DNA of 64,000 nucleotides from a virus, in IMG/VR virus record IMGVR_UViG_3300049491_000955, positions 1-64,000 of that record, one strand, 5' to 3'. Below the pieces are notes generated by a model. It was not told where the DNA came from, did no database searches, and saw nothing but the letters and a program-made list of their open reading frames with translations. A program made the translations under genes and the position numbers. Shown piece after piece: positions 49,432 to 57,305 of the stretch. The number at the start of each line of letters is the position of its first letter. Position 1 is the first letter of the stretch.

Positions 49432-50880
49432 TCAATATTCCTTTGTGGGTGGCTTATAGTGAAGCAGATCAACCTCTACAGGGTTTTCGTCGTTTTTGCC
49501 TTTCATTTTTAAAGTTCCTTTTCCGCTACCCACTGTTTCGCCCATCTTGTCAGTAGTTGAAATGCAATCGATGCGTGGGCAAGAATCGATTAACTTGGAG
49601 AAGCCAGCTAGCTTGGAAGAAATACTAGTTTGATTCATGGAATGAGCAGTGAGAACTCCTGTGTATCCCCACTTCCTAATGTTGGTAGTCATTTGTTTTA
49701 GGAAAGTAGCCCAGACTTTAGGATCAATATTGTGAACTTCGTACGTATTGGCCTCACAAAGTACGATCGCAACTCTACCTTTTAGTCCTGTTTTGTCTTT
49801 CAAGTAATCCAAGTAGTCATCTTCATCGATTTCTTTTTGGCGAGCTTCGTCTTGGCGATCGCGTATGCTCTTTGGAAAATTGCTCATAAATTCATTGATA
49901 GAATCGATGTCCGACAAAACTGTTACCCCTGCCATTGTTTCCGTAGCAGCCGCACCTTTTCTAATTGTTTCAGGATTGATAACTACAACATGGTGTCCCA
50001 TCTCCCGCAACAAGTCGATGGCCAATCTTTCTAATGTAGATTTACCGCTACCTTGTTCCCCAGAAAGAACTTTAAAGGGCATTTTGAGTAATTGGTATAT
50101 CCATTGATGCTTTTGAGCTAATTGAATTTTCCCCGAACTAGACTTGCTGTCTTTAATCACTTTCTCTTCTGCTTTCTCTAAATCCAGTCTTTTTTTGTCA
50201 GCTTTGCTTTTATCCCTAAAGTTTTCAGCAATTTTCTTATCAGCATCTGAATGGGCAACAGCACGATTTTTCAAATAATCTTCAAGTTGTAATCGTCCTT
50301 TAGCTTGTTCGTTTTCTGGATCAGTTAATCCAAGGTGTATGCGTTCTTCCGTATCTTGTGCTGTTAGTCCATCTTTTAATCTATCTGTGTACAACGCCCT
50401 CGAATGAGCTTTGGTCTCCCGATAATGCTTGTTATCTTCCCAAGTTCCATAGCCATAAGTTTTTTCTTGCTCATTAAGTTGGTAGTCTGTTTCATTTAAT
50501 CTCTGCAATCGAAAATACATTGTTAATGCGGCTCCCCATAGTCCAGCGACCGCAAAACTTCCGCCAAGTAACTGATTAGGATTGTCTGTTGGCAATGCCA
50601 TGACTTCTTGAATTGAATTGCCTTTGTAAGGAATTTTACTACCATACATGCCGTACTTCTTCCATTCTTCGGTGAGCACATAGCGAGGTTTTACGCAATA
50701 CTCTTTGTTGATAACTATCTGCCCTTTTTTACCACTGGCAGACTTAGGACAGAATTTAATTTGAGTTAGATCATAAGCTTGAGTTGTTTGAGTAGCTACA
50801 AAACCTGTCACTGAAACAACTCCGCAAGCTAGTATCACTCCAAATTCAAACAAATTAGTTTTAGTTTTCTTCTTTGTCAT
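49432..50880 (-). CDS. Membrane-anchored P-loop ATPase
   Basis: 482 residues. Two N-terminal hydrophobic segments (about 10-30 and 105-122) with a Cys-containing loop between them suggest a periplasmic loop; a charged linker (about 130-250) follows; then an ATPase with Walker A 'LSGEQGSGKST' (about 271-281), 'HHVVVINPE', a Walker B-like 'VAIVLCEANTYE' where Glu replaces the usual Asp, and 'GVLTAHSMNQTS', a sensor-like motif reminiscent of FtsK/VirD4-type coupling ATPases. Membrane anchoring plus this ATPase type points to DNA or protein transfer, or to segregation. It is the only enzyme in a long operon of small membrane proteins. I do not know a named family. Confidence 0.7.
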   Translation of the reverse strand: MTKKKTKTNLFEFGVILACGVVSVTGFVATQTTQAYDLTQIKFCPKSASGKKGQIVINKEYCVKPRYVLTEEWKKYGMYGSKIPYKGNSIQEVMALPTDNPNQLLGGSFAVAGLWGAALTMYFRLQRLNETDYQLNEQEKTYGYGTWEDNKHYRETKAHSRALYTDRLKDGLTAQDTEERIHLGLTDPENEQAKGRLQLEDYLKNRAVAHSDADKKIAENFRDKSKADKKRLDLEKAEEKVIKDSKSSSGKIQLAQKHQWIYQLLKMPFKVLSGEQGSGKSTLERLAIDLLREMGHHVVVINPETIRKGAAATETMAGVTVLSDIDSINEFMSNFPKSIRDRQDEARQKEIDEDDYLDYLKDKTGLKGRVAIVLCEANTYEVHNIDPKVWATFLKQMTTNIRKWGYTGVLTAHSMNQTSISSKLAGFSKLIDSCPRIDCISTTDKMGETVGSGKGTLKMKGKNDENPVEVDLLHYKPPTKEY

Positions 50881-51187
50881 CTTTCAAATCCCAAAAATTA
50901 ATTAATACTTTTTCTGCAACAGTTTCTCCTACTTGATTCCAAAGAACATTTTGTTCTTGGATTTCTGGAAAGGCAGACATTGAATTTATAGTTTCAAAAC
51001 AATTGAAATCAATCCAAATTAATTCGCCAAGTTCAGCTAATTCTTGTTTTTCAAGAAAATGAGGATTTACTATATACTCTTGAATTCTTTCTTGAATTTG
51101 TTCTCTGCCACTTTGGTTGTACTTTAACTGATTCCAAAGATTTGAAAACCATAAAACAACTTTAGTTGTGTCGCTGTATTGATTCAT
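50861..51187 (-). CDS. Small soluble protein of the membrane operon
   Basis: 108 residues, helical, rich in Trp/Phe/Asn ('VVLWFSNLWNQLKYNQSGREQIQERIQEYI'). Overlaps both neighbours (four bases upstream, twenty bases into the ATPase gene), so it is translated as part of one unit. No motif. Confidence 0.6.
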   Translation of the reverse strand: MNQYSDTTKVVLWFSNLWNQLKYNQSGREQIQERIQEYIVNPHFLEKQELAELGELIWIDFNCFETINSMSAFPEIQEQNVLWNQVGETVAEKVLINFWDLKDDKEEN

Positions 51188-51420
51188 TTTTCTGCAACTT
51201 TAAACAAAAGAACAACCATAAAAACAGTCATCGAAAGACAAATGCCAACGCTTAGCCAAGGATAAAGAAAGGGATATTGACCATAAATAACTGCAAGATT
51301 AGAACTGAGTCTATATATAAGATCGTCAACAATTTGGCTAAAAAATACGTAATCTAATTTAAAAAAAATAATAGCTGTTGCTGTTGTCAAGATTATTTTT
51401 AAAAAATTATTGTTTCTCAC
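51184..51420 (-). CDS. Small two-helix membrane protein
   Basis: 78 residues, two transmembrane segments ('IILTTATAIIFFKLDYVFF' and 'LSVGICLSMTVFMVVLLFKV') separated by a short loop. GTG start overlapping the previous stop (GTGA). Confidence 0.6.
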   Translation of the reverse strand: MRNNNFLKIILTTATAIIFFKLDYVFFSQIVDDLIYRLSSNLAVIYGQYPFLYPWLSVGICLSMTVFMVVLLFKVAEK

Positions 51421-51995
51421 TTTCTAAAAACTCCTAATAGTAAAACAAGTGCGATCGCACCAAGTACAGCAAATCCCCAAGCACCAGCCCACGCATCAGA
51501 GCGAGGTTCTTGCTTTTCAAAGATTTGAATATCTTCAGCAATTTCATGAATAGTAGTGTTTGTGATATCTTGAAAATATCGGTAATCTTGTCCAGCTAAA
51601 TAAGTAGTGATTGCCGAGCTACCCAAACCAAACACAACTTTGACAGTACTTTGAGCATTATCAACTTCTAGTCCTTCTCCAGCCTTGTAGTTTACTCTAA
51701 AATTGGTCAATCCTGAAAGCGGAACTACGGCACAGCAAGTAAAACAAAGGCTAATTGCTAACCAATAGTTTACTCCTCCGCCCAAAAGCAATAAACCTTT
51801 AGCAAGGAAAAATCCGGTAGCATTCATCGACCACCCCACAAGATATCCAGTAAGCTTCCCTGTTGTTCCGATGACTTGTTTTCTGTGTAGCTTTCTCTCT
51901 TGTAAGTGCTCTGCTAAATCTTTTGGAAGAAGAGTGTCTGGAGCATATTCCATTATTTCTTCTTGCTCTGTCTGTTGCTCGTTTAATGTATACAT
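51417..51995 (-). CDS. Polytopic membrane protein
   Basis: 192 residues from 'MYTLNEQQ'. Hydrophilic N-terminus (about 50), then four hydrophobic segments ('GWSMNATGFFLAKGLLLLGGG', 'LAISLCFTCCAVVPLSGL', 'FGLGSSAITTYLAG', 'WGFAVLGAIALVLLLGVF'). The second pair surrounds a soluble part about 60 residues long. Central membrane component of the operon; no family recognised. Confidence 0.65.
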   Translation of the reverse strand: MYTLNEQQTEQEEIMEYAPDTLLPKDLAEHLQERKLHRKQVIGTTGKLTGYLVGWSMNATGFFLAKGLLLLGGGVNYWLAISLCFTCCAVVPLSGLTNFRVNYKAGEGLEVDNAQSTVKVVFGLGSSAITTYLAGQDYRYFQDITNTTIHEIAEDIQIFEKQEPRSDAWAGAWGFAVLGAIALVLLLGVFRK

Positions 51996-52062
51996 GTAAT
52001 AATAATCCCAGTGTAAACATATTTTGTTTGGCAGCTTATGCATAAAGCTGCCAATTTTTTAA

Positions 52063-52737
52063 CTAAAAACCAAAAATAAAATCTTTGATTTTTCCAACTA
52101 CATTATTACTTGCGTAATTTTTTTTGGGCTTAAAAGCCTCTACAGCTTGATCGCCTTCTGCCAGATAATAATTACCCATCTCTTTGTTGTGCTGAAGATC
52201 TACTGTTTGTTGCTTAATTGGAATTCTCAATTCTTCTTTAAGCAATTGATAGTCTTCATCAATAGTAGTCATATGAGCATCAATCCAAGCTTTAAGTTCA
52301 AGTCTCTTTGCTGTTCTCTCATGTCTAAGCTCTTCCTTCCTTTGAGAATTCTCAAAGTCGGTTTGCATTTCATCCAGAGCATTGACGAGACTTGTATCTT
52401 CTAACGTGGCAGATTGAATTGCTCTTTCAACTGCTTTGCCGCTAACACCTGCTTTCTTGTAGATTTCGGAGAGAACAAGATTTAAATCTTCTTGTCCTTG
52501 GATAGCTGCAATCATTTGGTCTTTTACTTTGGGAGCAAATTCACTAATTCTTGCTCCGTCTATACCCATCTGCCCAATTATTTTTAGAGCTTTTTGATCA
52601 CCTGTAAGAGCACTAATGATTAGTCCTTGGGACACTCCTGTATTCAGTCTTAGTTGGGCTTGTAAATTGCGGGTTTTTCCTAAAGTTACCCTGTTTTTTA
52701 GCTTCCCAATATGTCCGGCACTTTTCTTTCCAAGCAT
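52063..52737 (-). CDS. Helical protein of the membrane operon
   Basis: 224 residues, nearly all helix. 'NTGVSQGLIISALTGDQKALKIIGQMGIDG' and 'KVKDQMIAAIQGQEDLNLVLSEIYKKAG' look like packed short helices; 'ENSQRKEELRHERTAKRLELKAWI' is a coiled coil. No membrane segment. Good GAGG ribosome site. The first 125 bases overlap the preceding gene in another frame. Confidence 0.65.
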   Translation of the reverse strand: MLGKKSAGHIGKLKNRVTLGKTRNLQAQLRLNTGVSQGLIISALTGDQKALKIIGQMGIDGARISEFAPKVKDQMIAAIQGQEDLNLVLSEIYKKAGVSGKAVERAIQSATLEDTSLVNALDEMQTDFENSQRKEELRHERTAKRLELKAWIDAHMTTIDEDYQLLKEELRIPIKQQTVDLQHNKEMGNYYLAEGDQAVEAFKPKKNYASNNVVGKIKDFIFGF

Positions 52738-52903
52738 CTATATATACCTCGCTACATTCGTAATCCATTCGTCGCATATATGCATCAAGTTGAGTTTGAT
52801 GCTTTTCTTCTCTTTTAAAATTCTCGATACTCACTAGTGGCAAATATATAAAGTAATGAGTACCGAGAATCAAGCTTGTCAATCCTGTAAGCAAAACAGC
52901 CAC
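52613..52903 (-). CDS. Single-pass membrane protein overlapping the next gene
   Basis: 96 residues: N-terminal transmembrane segment ('VLLTGLTSLILGTHYFIYL') then a charged tail with two cysteines. It overlaps the 52063 gene by 125 bp, unusually much. GTG start inside a hairpin loop. The overlap lowers confidence, but the TM segment and operon position support it. Confidence 0.5.
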   Translation of the reverse strand: MAVLLTGLTSLILGTHYFIYLPLVSIENFKREEKHQTQLDAYMRRMDYECSEVYIDAWKEKCRTYWEAKKQGNFRKNPQFTSPTKTEYRSVPRTNH

Positions 52904-52918
52904 CGGTCTTACAGGATT
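52881..52918. promoter_or_regulatory. Hairpin enclosing the GTG start of the 52613 gene
   Basis: AATCCTGTAAG / CTTACAGGATT, 11-bp stem with a 16-base loop that contains the start codon on the minus strand. On the plus strand the same hairpin is followed by TTTTT and would act as a terminator of antisense transcripts. Confidence 0.7.
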
Positions 52919-52928
52919 TTTTCTTCTG

Positions 52929-53624
52929 CTACTGCTTAAATCTTGCGGAGATTTCGGCGAAAGCTGTGGTAAGTTCTTCGCCGCAGCTTTTGTAATCGTT
53001 GGTCGATTCCTCCATTGCTGAAGAAAAATTATTCAGCAATCCAACTACGTTGCGATCGCTTTCGTCAATTGTTTGGTACAAAGATTGAAACTGTGATTGA
53101 ATGTATTTTTCTTCTTCTGCTAAATAAGTTTTGATTAAGCCAAGCACATGAGTAATCATCTCTCCTCTGCTTGTGCAATTAGCAGGAATGCTTTTTGCAA
53201 TTGTTTGAATCTCTTGCTTGTGTAGTTTCAATCCACCTTTTTGCAAAGTCGAACCTACAATTTCTAGCTTTTCAGATTCTGCTATTAATTGAATTTCTCC
53301 TTTAAGCTCAACTGGCTCAACTTGTTCGGGTTGGATTTCTTCTGGCTGAATCTCAAAACTTAAGTTTTCTTCAGGCTTGATTAAACTTTGGGAGACGGTG
53401 CTTAGTCCACTAGAAGGAGAAATATTTTCTTTTGATTCAAACTTAAGCTTTTCTACTATTTCTTGCATTTGTTCTTCTGTTGGCTTTTCTTCTGCACTGT
53501 TAATCACTGTGTAATATGCCTCTTTGATTTTTTGATAGCTTTTAATTATTTCGTAATTGCGCTTCAGTCTAGATTGAATTCTTTTAAAGTAAATTTTTTC
53601 GTTGTTGTGAAGCTTTTCAGACAT
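52929..53624 (-). CDS. Coiled-coil protein of the membrane operon
   Basis: 231 residues: basic helical N-terminus, a Glu/Pro-rich linker with repeated 'QPEEIQPEQVEPVE', then a long C-terminal helix region ('YIQSQFQSLYQTIDESDRNVVGLLNNFSSAMEES') like the coiled-coil arms of segregation or chemoreceptor-type proteins. Strong ribosome site AGAGG. Possibly a scaffolding partner of the ATPase complex. Confidence 0.6.
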   Translation of the reverse strand: MSEKLHNNEKIYFKRIQSRLKRNYEIIKSYQKIKEAYYTVINSAEEKPTEEQMQEIVEKLKFESKENISPSSGLSTVSQSLIKPEENLSFEIQPEEIQPEQVEPVELKGEIQLIAESEKLEIVGSTLQKGGLKLHKQEIQTIAKSIPANCTSRGEMITHVLGLIKTYLAEEEKYIQSQFQSLYQTIDESDRNVVGLLNNFSSAMEESTNDYKSCGEELTTAFAEISARFKQ

Positions 53625-53625
53625 T

Positions 53626-54048
53626 TTAGTTACCTCTTGTTTTTTCTTTGTACATTAAAGCTTTGATTGTGATTTCAAACAGATCTTTTCCTAAATAAAA
53701 GTTACTTGCTTTAAATCCACCAATCTGTTTGAACCACCTAGATAATGTTGATTGCGACGGTTGTAAGTCAGATAAAGACAAATAATTTAAAAATGCTTTA
53801 CCAGAGTAGTATTGCTCAAAAGATAAATTTGCTCGGTGCTTTAATATCTTTTCTTTTGCGTTTGCTAATCGTTTTATACGTCCATTAGAAATCTTGTTTA
53901 GTCTTAGATAAAGAATTAAATTTTTTTCGGTTAGTTCTAGCTCTAAACTTTCCAAAAAAGTTTTTACTCTCCACCATTCCGTATCACTTGATCTTGATTC
54001 AATTAATTTTTCATACCTTTCTCTCTCCTTAGAGATTGTTATCGTCAT
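53626..54048 (-). CDS. Putative DNA-binding protein heading the operon
   Basis: 140 residues from the ATG after AAGGAG. 'LYLRLNKISNGRIKRLANAKEKI' and 'LSLSDLQPSQSTLSRWFKQIGGFK' look like two helix-turn-helix-like segments. It is the first gene after a region with four GTATTAC repeats, so it may bind them and control the operon. No family recognised. Confidence 0.55.
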   Translation of the reverse strand: MTITISKERERYEKLIESRSSDTEWWRVKTFLESLELELTEKNLILYLRLNKISNGRIKRLANAKEKILKHRANLSFEQYYSGKAFLNYLSLSDLQPSQSTLSRWFKQIGGFKASNFYLGKDLFEITIKALMYKEKTRGN

Positions 54049-54100
54049 TTTTCTTCTCCTTTTCTTTCCTTTTCTCCTAATACAAACTTCTTTTTTTGCC

Positions 54101-54255
54101 GTATTACGTATTACGCATGTAATGCCCTGCATTTATGCTTTTTTTAGTATGCATGTACTGTTTTTGAGTATATATGCTTACTAAAAACCCTTAAAAAAGA
54201 CTGCATGTATTACGCACTGTCCATATTTAGGCTTAATATATGAGCGGTGTAATAC
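54101..54255. repeat. Four GTATTAC(G) repeats upstream of the 53626 gene
   Basis: GTATTACG at 54101, 54108 and 54207 and an inverted GTAATAC at 54249; two of these are followed by CATGTAAT- or CACTG-like extensions. Operator-like array in an otherwise noncoding stretch. Confidence 0.6.
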
Positions 54256-54294
54256 AGTTTTTCCTGACTGCACTGCCTGAAACTCTTTAGGAGT

Positions 54295-54335
54295 AAGCTT
54301 ATTCACAATTCACAAGTGATGAATAAGCTTGTTTT
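54295..54335 (+). terminator. Plus-strand hairpin with T-run
   Basis: AAGCTTATTCA / TGAATAAGCTT, 11-bp stem, then GTTTTT on the plus strand only. In the minus-strand operon it lies between two genes as a stem without terminator tail and may be an RNA-processing or stabilising structure. Confidence 0.55.
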
Positions 54336-54348
54336 TACCCCTAAAAAT

Positions 54349-54477
54349 TTACCTTTTTTCTAAACCCTTCTTTTGACCGACAGAATCGCTGTAACGAGGT
54401 GGCAGTAACCATCGTGCATCTGCACGGGCAGGTTTTTGACGTTCTGACATCGATTCAAGCTGAAACAGGTCAATCAT
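54349..54477 (-). CDS. 42-residue protein
   Basis: Short frame with an excellent ribosome site (AAAGGA seven bases before ATG) between the 54510 gene and the repeats. Sequence 'MIDLFQLESMSERQKPARAD...PPRYSDSVGQ' is polar and basic at the end. Order and ribosome site support it; no family. Confidence 0.5.
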   Translation of the reverse strand: MIDLFQLESMSERQKPARADARWLLPPRYSDSVGQKKGLEKR

Positions 54478-54509
54478 CAATCTTTTCCTTTATTTACTGT
54501 TAGCTGAAA

Positions 54510-54791
54510 TTAGTTGCCTAGAAGAACAGAATAAAGACTTTCCACTACTTTGCAGTTAACATGATTGCTTGGCGAGGTCTTGCAGTAATAATTTGCATTC
54601 ACCAAGTAACTGCCGAAAGTTAATAGTCCTACTCCAGTAAGCATGATTCCTAGTAGATGAGGAACAAACCCAAATCGTTTTTTGAAATTATCTCGTTCTT
54701 CTTCTTCTGGATCATAATTATTTCCCGCTTCTTGCCAAGTGATAAATTTGCCGTCGTAGTAGAATCCACCTTTCTCTTTTTTATTGCTCAT
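54510..54791 (-). CDS. Single-pass membrane protein with two cysteines outside
   Basis: 93 residues: charged N-terminus ('EEERDNFKKRFGF'), one hydrophobic segment ('LLGIMLTGVGLLTFGSYL'), then a short outer part with two cysteines ('YYCKTSPSNHVNCK') that could form a disulfide. Starts inside the end of the previous gene. Second gene of the divergent minus-strand unit. Confidence 0.6.
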   Translation of the reverse strand: MSNKKEKGGFYYDGKFITWQEAGNNYDPEEEERDNFKKRFGFVPHLLGIMLTGVGLLTFGSYLVNANYYCKTSPSNHVNCKVVESLYSVLLGN

Positions 54792-55020
54792 GGCTTATTC
54801 TCGCTGCTAATCTTGCTTGTTTCTCTTCTTCTTTTTTCTCGTGCATCTGCTGGAGTTGCATTATCCCTCCTGTTGTCAACAATCCCAATCCGACGTAACC
54901 CGCTATTTTTCCTCCATACTTTTGAGAACCAAAATAACCCAATCCTACACACCCAATCAAAAACAAAAAGAATAATGCACTGTTTTTTGCTGTTCCTAAA
55001 CTTACTTTTTTCTTTGCCAT
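54781..55020 (-). CDS. Small two-helix membrane protein
   Basis: 79 residues from 'MAKKK': two hydrophobic segments ('SALFFLFLIGCVGLGYFG' and 'GYVGLGLLTTGGIM') and a basic/acidic coiled tail. Overlaps the next gene by 11 bases. First gene of this membrane group; divergent from the 55193 regulator. Confidence 0.6.
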   Translation of the reverse strand: MAKKKVSLGTAKNSALFFLFLIGCVGLGYFGSQKYGGKIAGYVGLGLLTTGGIMQLQQMHEKKEEEKQARLAARISHEQ

Positions 55021-55192
55021 TTTATTCACTGCGTGTATTACCTGCTCTCTTTCTTTAATATAAATGCACGGGGGTGCAACTGTCAAGTAAGTGCACCTCT
55101 GTTTTTATTATTTCTTAATGATTAAGGGTGAAAGACTGATTCTGCTGTACATTAAGATTGAGGTGCAAGAACAAACAGAAGGATGCAAAAGG

Positions 55193-55531
55193 ATGCCAAG
55201 GCAGCCAAGAATTTACTATATATTGAGTGAAGAAAATTTAGGCAAGCTAAAAGCTTTGGCAGAGAGTGAAGGGCGATCGCTCTCCAACCTTACCGGGCGA
55301 TTTGTTGAGGCTGCTTTAATTCAATCCAGTATTCCAGCCGTTGAACCAGGGCAACTAGATCAGACAGAGGAAGTTATTAGATTTCTAAGAAAGTTGGCGC
55401 AAAGTGATCGCCCTTCAGATTCAGATTGCATTCTTGCCGCACACGACGCTGGAATCCAAGAGGAGGATCTAATTCAATTACGCGATCGCTTATTCACCAA
55501 GGAGAAAAACGGAAATGGCATTGCTCACTGA
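55193..55531 (+). CDS. Ribbon-helix-helix-like regulator
   Basis: 112 residues. 'PRIYYILSEENLGKLKALAESEGRSLSNLTGRFVEAALIQ' is a ribbon-helix-helix pattern (strand, helix, turn, helix); the C-terminal half is helical ('VIRFLRKLAQSDRP', 'LIQLRDRLF'). Divergent from the membrane operon, which it could regulate. Overlaps the next gene by 17 bases. In-frame upstream starts exist, but they do not improve the domain. Confidence 0.65.
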   Translation: MPRQPRIYYILSEENLGKLKALAESEGRSLSNLTGRFVEAALIQSSIPAVEPGQLDQTEEVIRFLRKLAQSDRPSDSDCILAAHDAGIQEEDLIQLRDRLFTKEKNGNGIAH

Positions 55532-56153
55532 TTTAAATTTCGGGCGTGCTCACATCAGTTTGCGGGCCAGTTCAAAAAATCAAGCCAAACAGTATGTCCG
55601 AGAAGCTACTGGATGGAGTCAACAATTTAAGCAAGATATTTATATTTTCTATCCGGGCAATCCGCGCCCTTATAGAATCCCAGTATTGAATTCAGAATTA
55701 AAAGAAAAACAGATGACTAATATTTTATTGCCTGGAATCCAGATTGCAGAAATGCAAATCTCTTTGCCTTTACTCCAAGTCTTTAGCGAGTTCTTAGAAT
55801 ATCCAGATCGCAAGTCTGGTTTAATTCGGTTGCGAGATGATCGCCAAATTGCTGTTTCAAATTCTAGTCGAGTTTTGATGAGAGATGGTGACTTGCTTCG
55901 CGCAGTCCAACGCCAACGCTCAGATTATTGGTACTTACCAGATTTGGAATTGATTACACAACGAACTCGGCAAGAACTTGAGCCAAACAACCCCAACAGT
56001 TTCTTTGAATTTAGTTGGCGTTCTCCTGGCAAATCAGAAAGTCCTGAGTGGCGAAGATATACCAATCAATACAGACTTGTCTCTGATGCCTTTGGCGAAC
56101 TCTACCAAGTCTCTAACAGCTTAGGTTTTGATGTAGTTGCACCCGTCGTTTAA
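55515..56153 (+). CDS. Hypothetical protein coupled to the RHH gene
   Basis: 212 residues; middle region 'PGIQIAEMQISLPLLQVFSEFLEYPDRKSGLIRLRDDRQIAVSNS' and later 'FFEFSWRSPG...EWRRYTNQYRLVSDAFG' look like a sensor-type alpha/beta domain (PAS-like) but I cannot assign it. AAGGAG ribosome site; overlaps the regulator, so they probably act together. Confidence 0.6.
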   Translation: MALLTDLNFGRAHISLRASSKNQAKQYVREATGWSQQFKQDIYIFYPGNPRPYRIPVLNSELKEKQMTNILLPGIQIAEMQISLPLLQVFSEFLEYPDRKSGLIRLRDDRQIAVSNSSRVLMRDGDLLRAVQRQRSDYWYLPDLELITQRTRQELEPNNPNSFFEFSWRSPGKSESPEWRRYTNQYRLVSDAFGELYQVSNSLGFDVVAPVV

Positions 56154-56180
56154 GCAGATTTTAACCGCTGCTATTTTTTT

Positions 56181-56399
56181 TTGAAAAAAACAATTCTTAG
56201 TTGCGATCGCTGTAAGAAAGACATCAGCTTTTTTGATGAGCAGTTTAACGAATTTCTGGCTCAAGAATATCCGGGGTTAGACATCTGCGCTGATTGCGAC
56301 GGGCTTCTAGTTTTGGCGTCATCTTTGCAAACTCATGATTTGATTCGTGGAAACAAGCAGGGAACTGCTCTGAAGAAAATGTTGGAGCAATACAGTTAA
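56181..56399 (+). CDS. Small zinc-ribbon protein
   Basis: 72 residues with two CxxC pairs ('LSCDRCKKD' and 'DICADCDG'), a zinc ribbon, and a short helical end. TTG start after a T-run; no ribosome site. Function unknown. Confidence 0.55.
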   Translation: MKKTILSCDRCKKDISFFDEQFNEFLAQEYPGLDICADCDGLLVLASSLQTHDLIRGNKQGTALKKMLEQYS

Positions 56400-56519
56400 G
56401 CCAGTGCTGAGAAATACCTTTTCGCAGTCGCATCCTCCACAACCTCTCCCAACACTACCTCTCAAAAAACCACACGATTCCATTTCTTACTTTTTGCTTA
56501 CTTTCCATACCAGTAAAAA

Positions 56520-56548
56520 AAACGCACCTACAAAACGTAAGTGCGTTT
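56520..56548 (+). terminator. Possible terminator
   Basis: AAACGCAC / GTGCGTTT, 8-bp stem, weak T-run. The rest of 56400-56689 shows no gene. Confidence 0.5.
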
Positions 56549-56689
56549 AAAATCAATCTTACCAATAGCAATACACAAGACAATAGTATTTCTTATTTTT
56601 TAAACGCTTCTCTATCAACAAAACTTATCTATACTTTTTTGAGAAAGTAGTATTACAATAGAGACACACTGTCTAAGTTGTGAACAGAG

Positions 56690-57025
56690 ATGATCGCAGA
56701 TATACGAATTCAGCACGAGCTAAAGACATGGAAGGAATCTTTTTACTATATTGTTAAGGGAAAAAAACTGGCAGAAGTCCGGAAAAATGATCGTGATTTT
56801 CAAGTTAATCAACGATTAATTCTTTGTGAAGTAGACGAAGAAAATGAGTATCTACCTACTGGAAACAGAATGTCTTTTCGCATCAATCACATTATTTATC
56901 TCAATGACTGGATTCCAATACTAAAAAGCAAAGAGGAATTATTGGAAGAATATGTAGTCTTGTCTTTATACTTTGTTGGAAGCCACCTTCCCAATCCACT
57001 ATTATTTAAACCAAACTTGTTGTAA
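56690..57025 (+). CDS. DUF3850 / ASCH-like RNA-binding protein
   Basis: 111 residues: 'QHELKTWKESFYYIVKGKKLAEVRKNDRDFQVNQRLILCEVDEE' is the DUF3850 signature, a family in the ASCH/PUA-like superfamily that binds RNA. Common in phages as a single small gene. Role unknown. Followed by a strong terminator. Confidence 0.88.
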   Translation: MIADIRIQHELKTWKESFYYIVKGKKLAEVRKNDRDFQVNQRLILCEVDEENEYLPTGNRMSFRINHIIYLNDWIPILKSKEELLEEYVVLSLYFVGSHLPNPLLFKPNLL

Positions 57026-57086
57026 AATATCAGAGGGAAACGCGGGAGCTTGGTTCTGTCGCCTGCCGTGACTCGGAACGACTACA

Positions 57087-57135
57087 AAAACAAAAGACGA
57101 TCGCATTCTACACTCGTGCGATCGTCTTTTGTTTT
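57087..57135. terminator. Long perfect hairpin with CGATCG in the arms
   Basis: 19-bp perfect inverted repeat (AAAACAAAAGACGATCGCA and complement) around an 11-base loop, A- and T-rich ends; terminates both converging genes. Confidence 0.9.
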
Positions 57136-57305
57136 CAATTCAAATATTCTATTGCCGTCCAATCTTGGAATTCTACATTTACTGTGGGAGCGATCGCCCC
57201 AATTGGAAAGAAAAATTCTGCCAGCAATGCTCCAATCAAAAAGTAGCTAATTCCTTTGATCAAGATATATTTTTGGTCTTTCAAGCGTTCCAGAAAACTT
57301 TCCAT
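57135..57305 (-). CDS. Small single-pass membrane protein
   Basis: 56 residues with a central hydrophobic segment ('GISYFLIGALLAEFFFPIGAIA'). ATG after GGGAAG; overlaps the end of the upstream gene by 59 bases. No family. Confidence 0.5.
   Translation of the reverse strand: MESFLERLKDQKYILIKGISYFLIGALLAEFFFPIGAIAPTVNVEFQDWTAIEYLN

Noticed and set aside
57026-57086. Possible tRNA-like stretch before the long hairpin
   Set aside because: Too short and without a cloverleaf; only small stems can be drawn.
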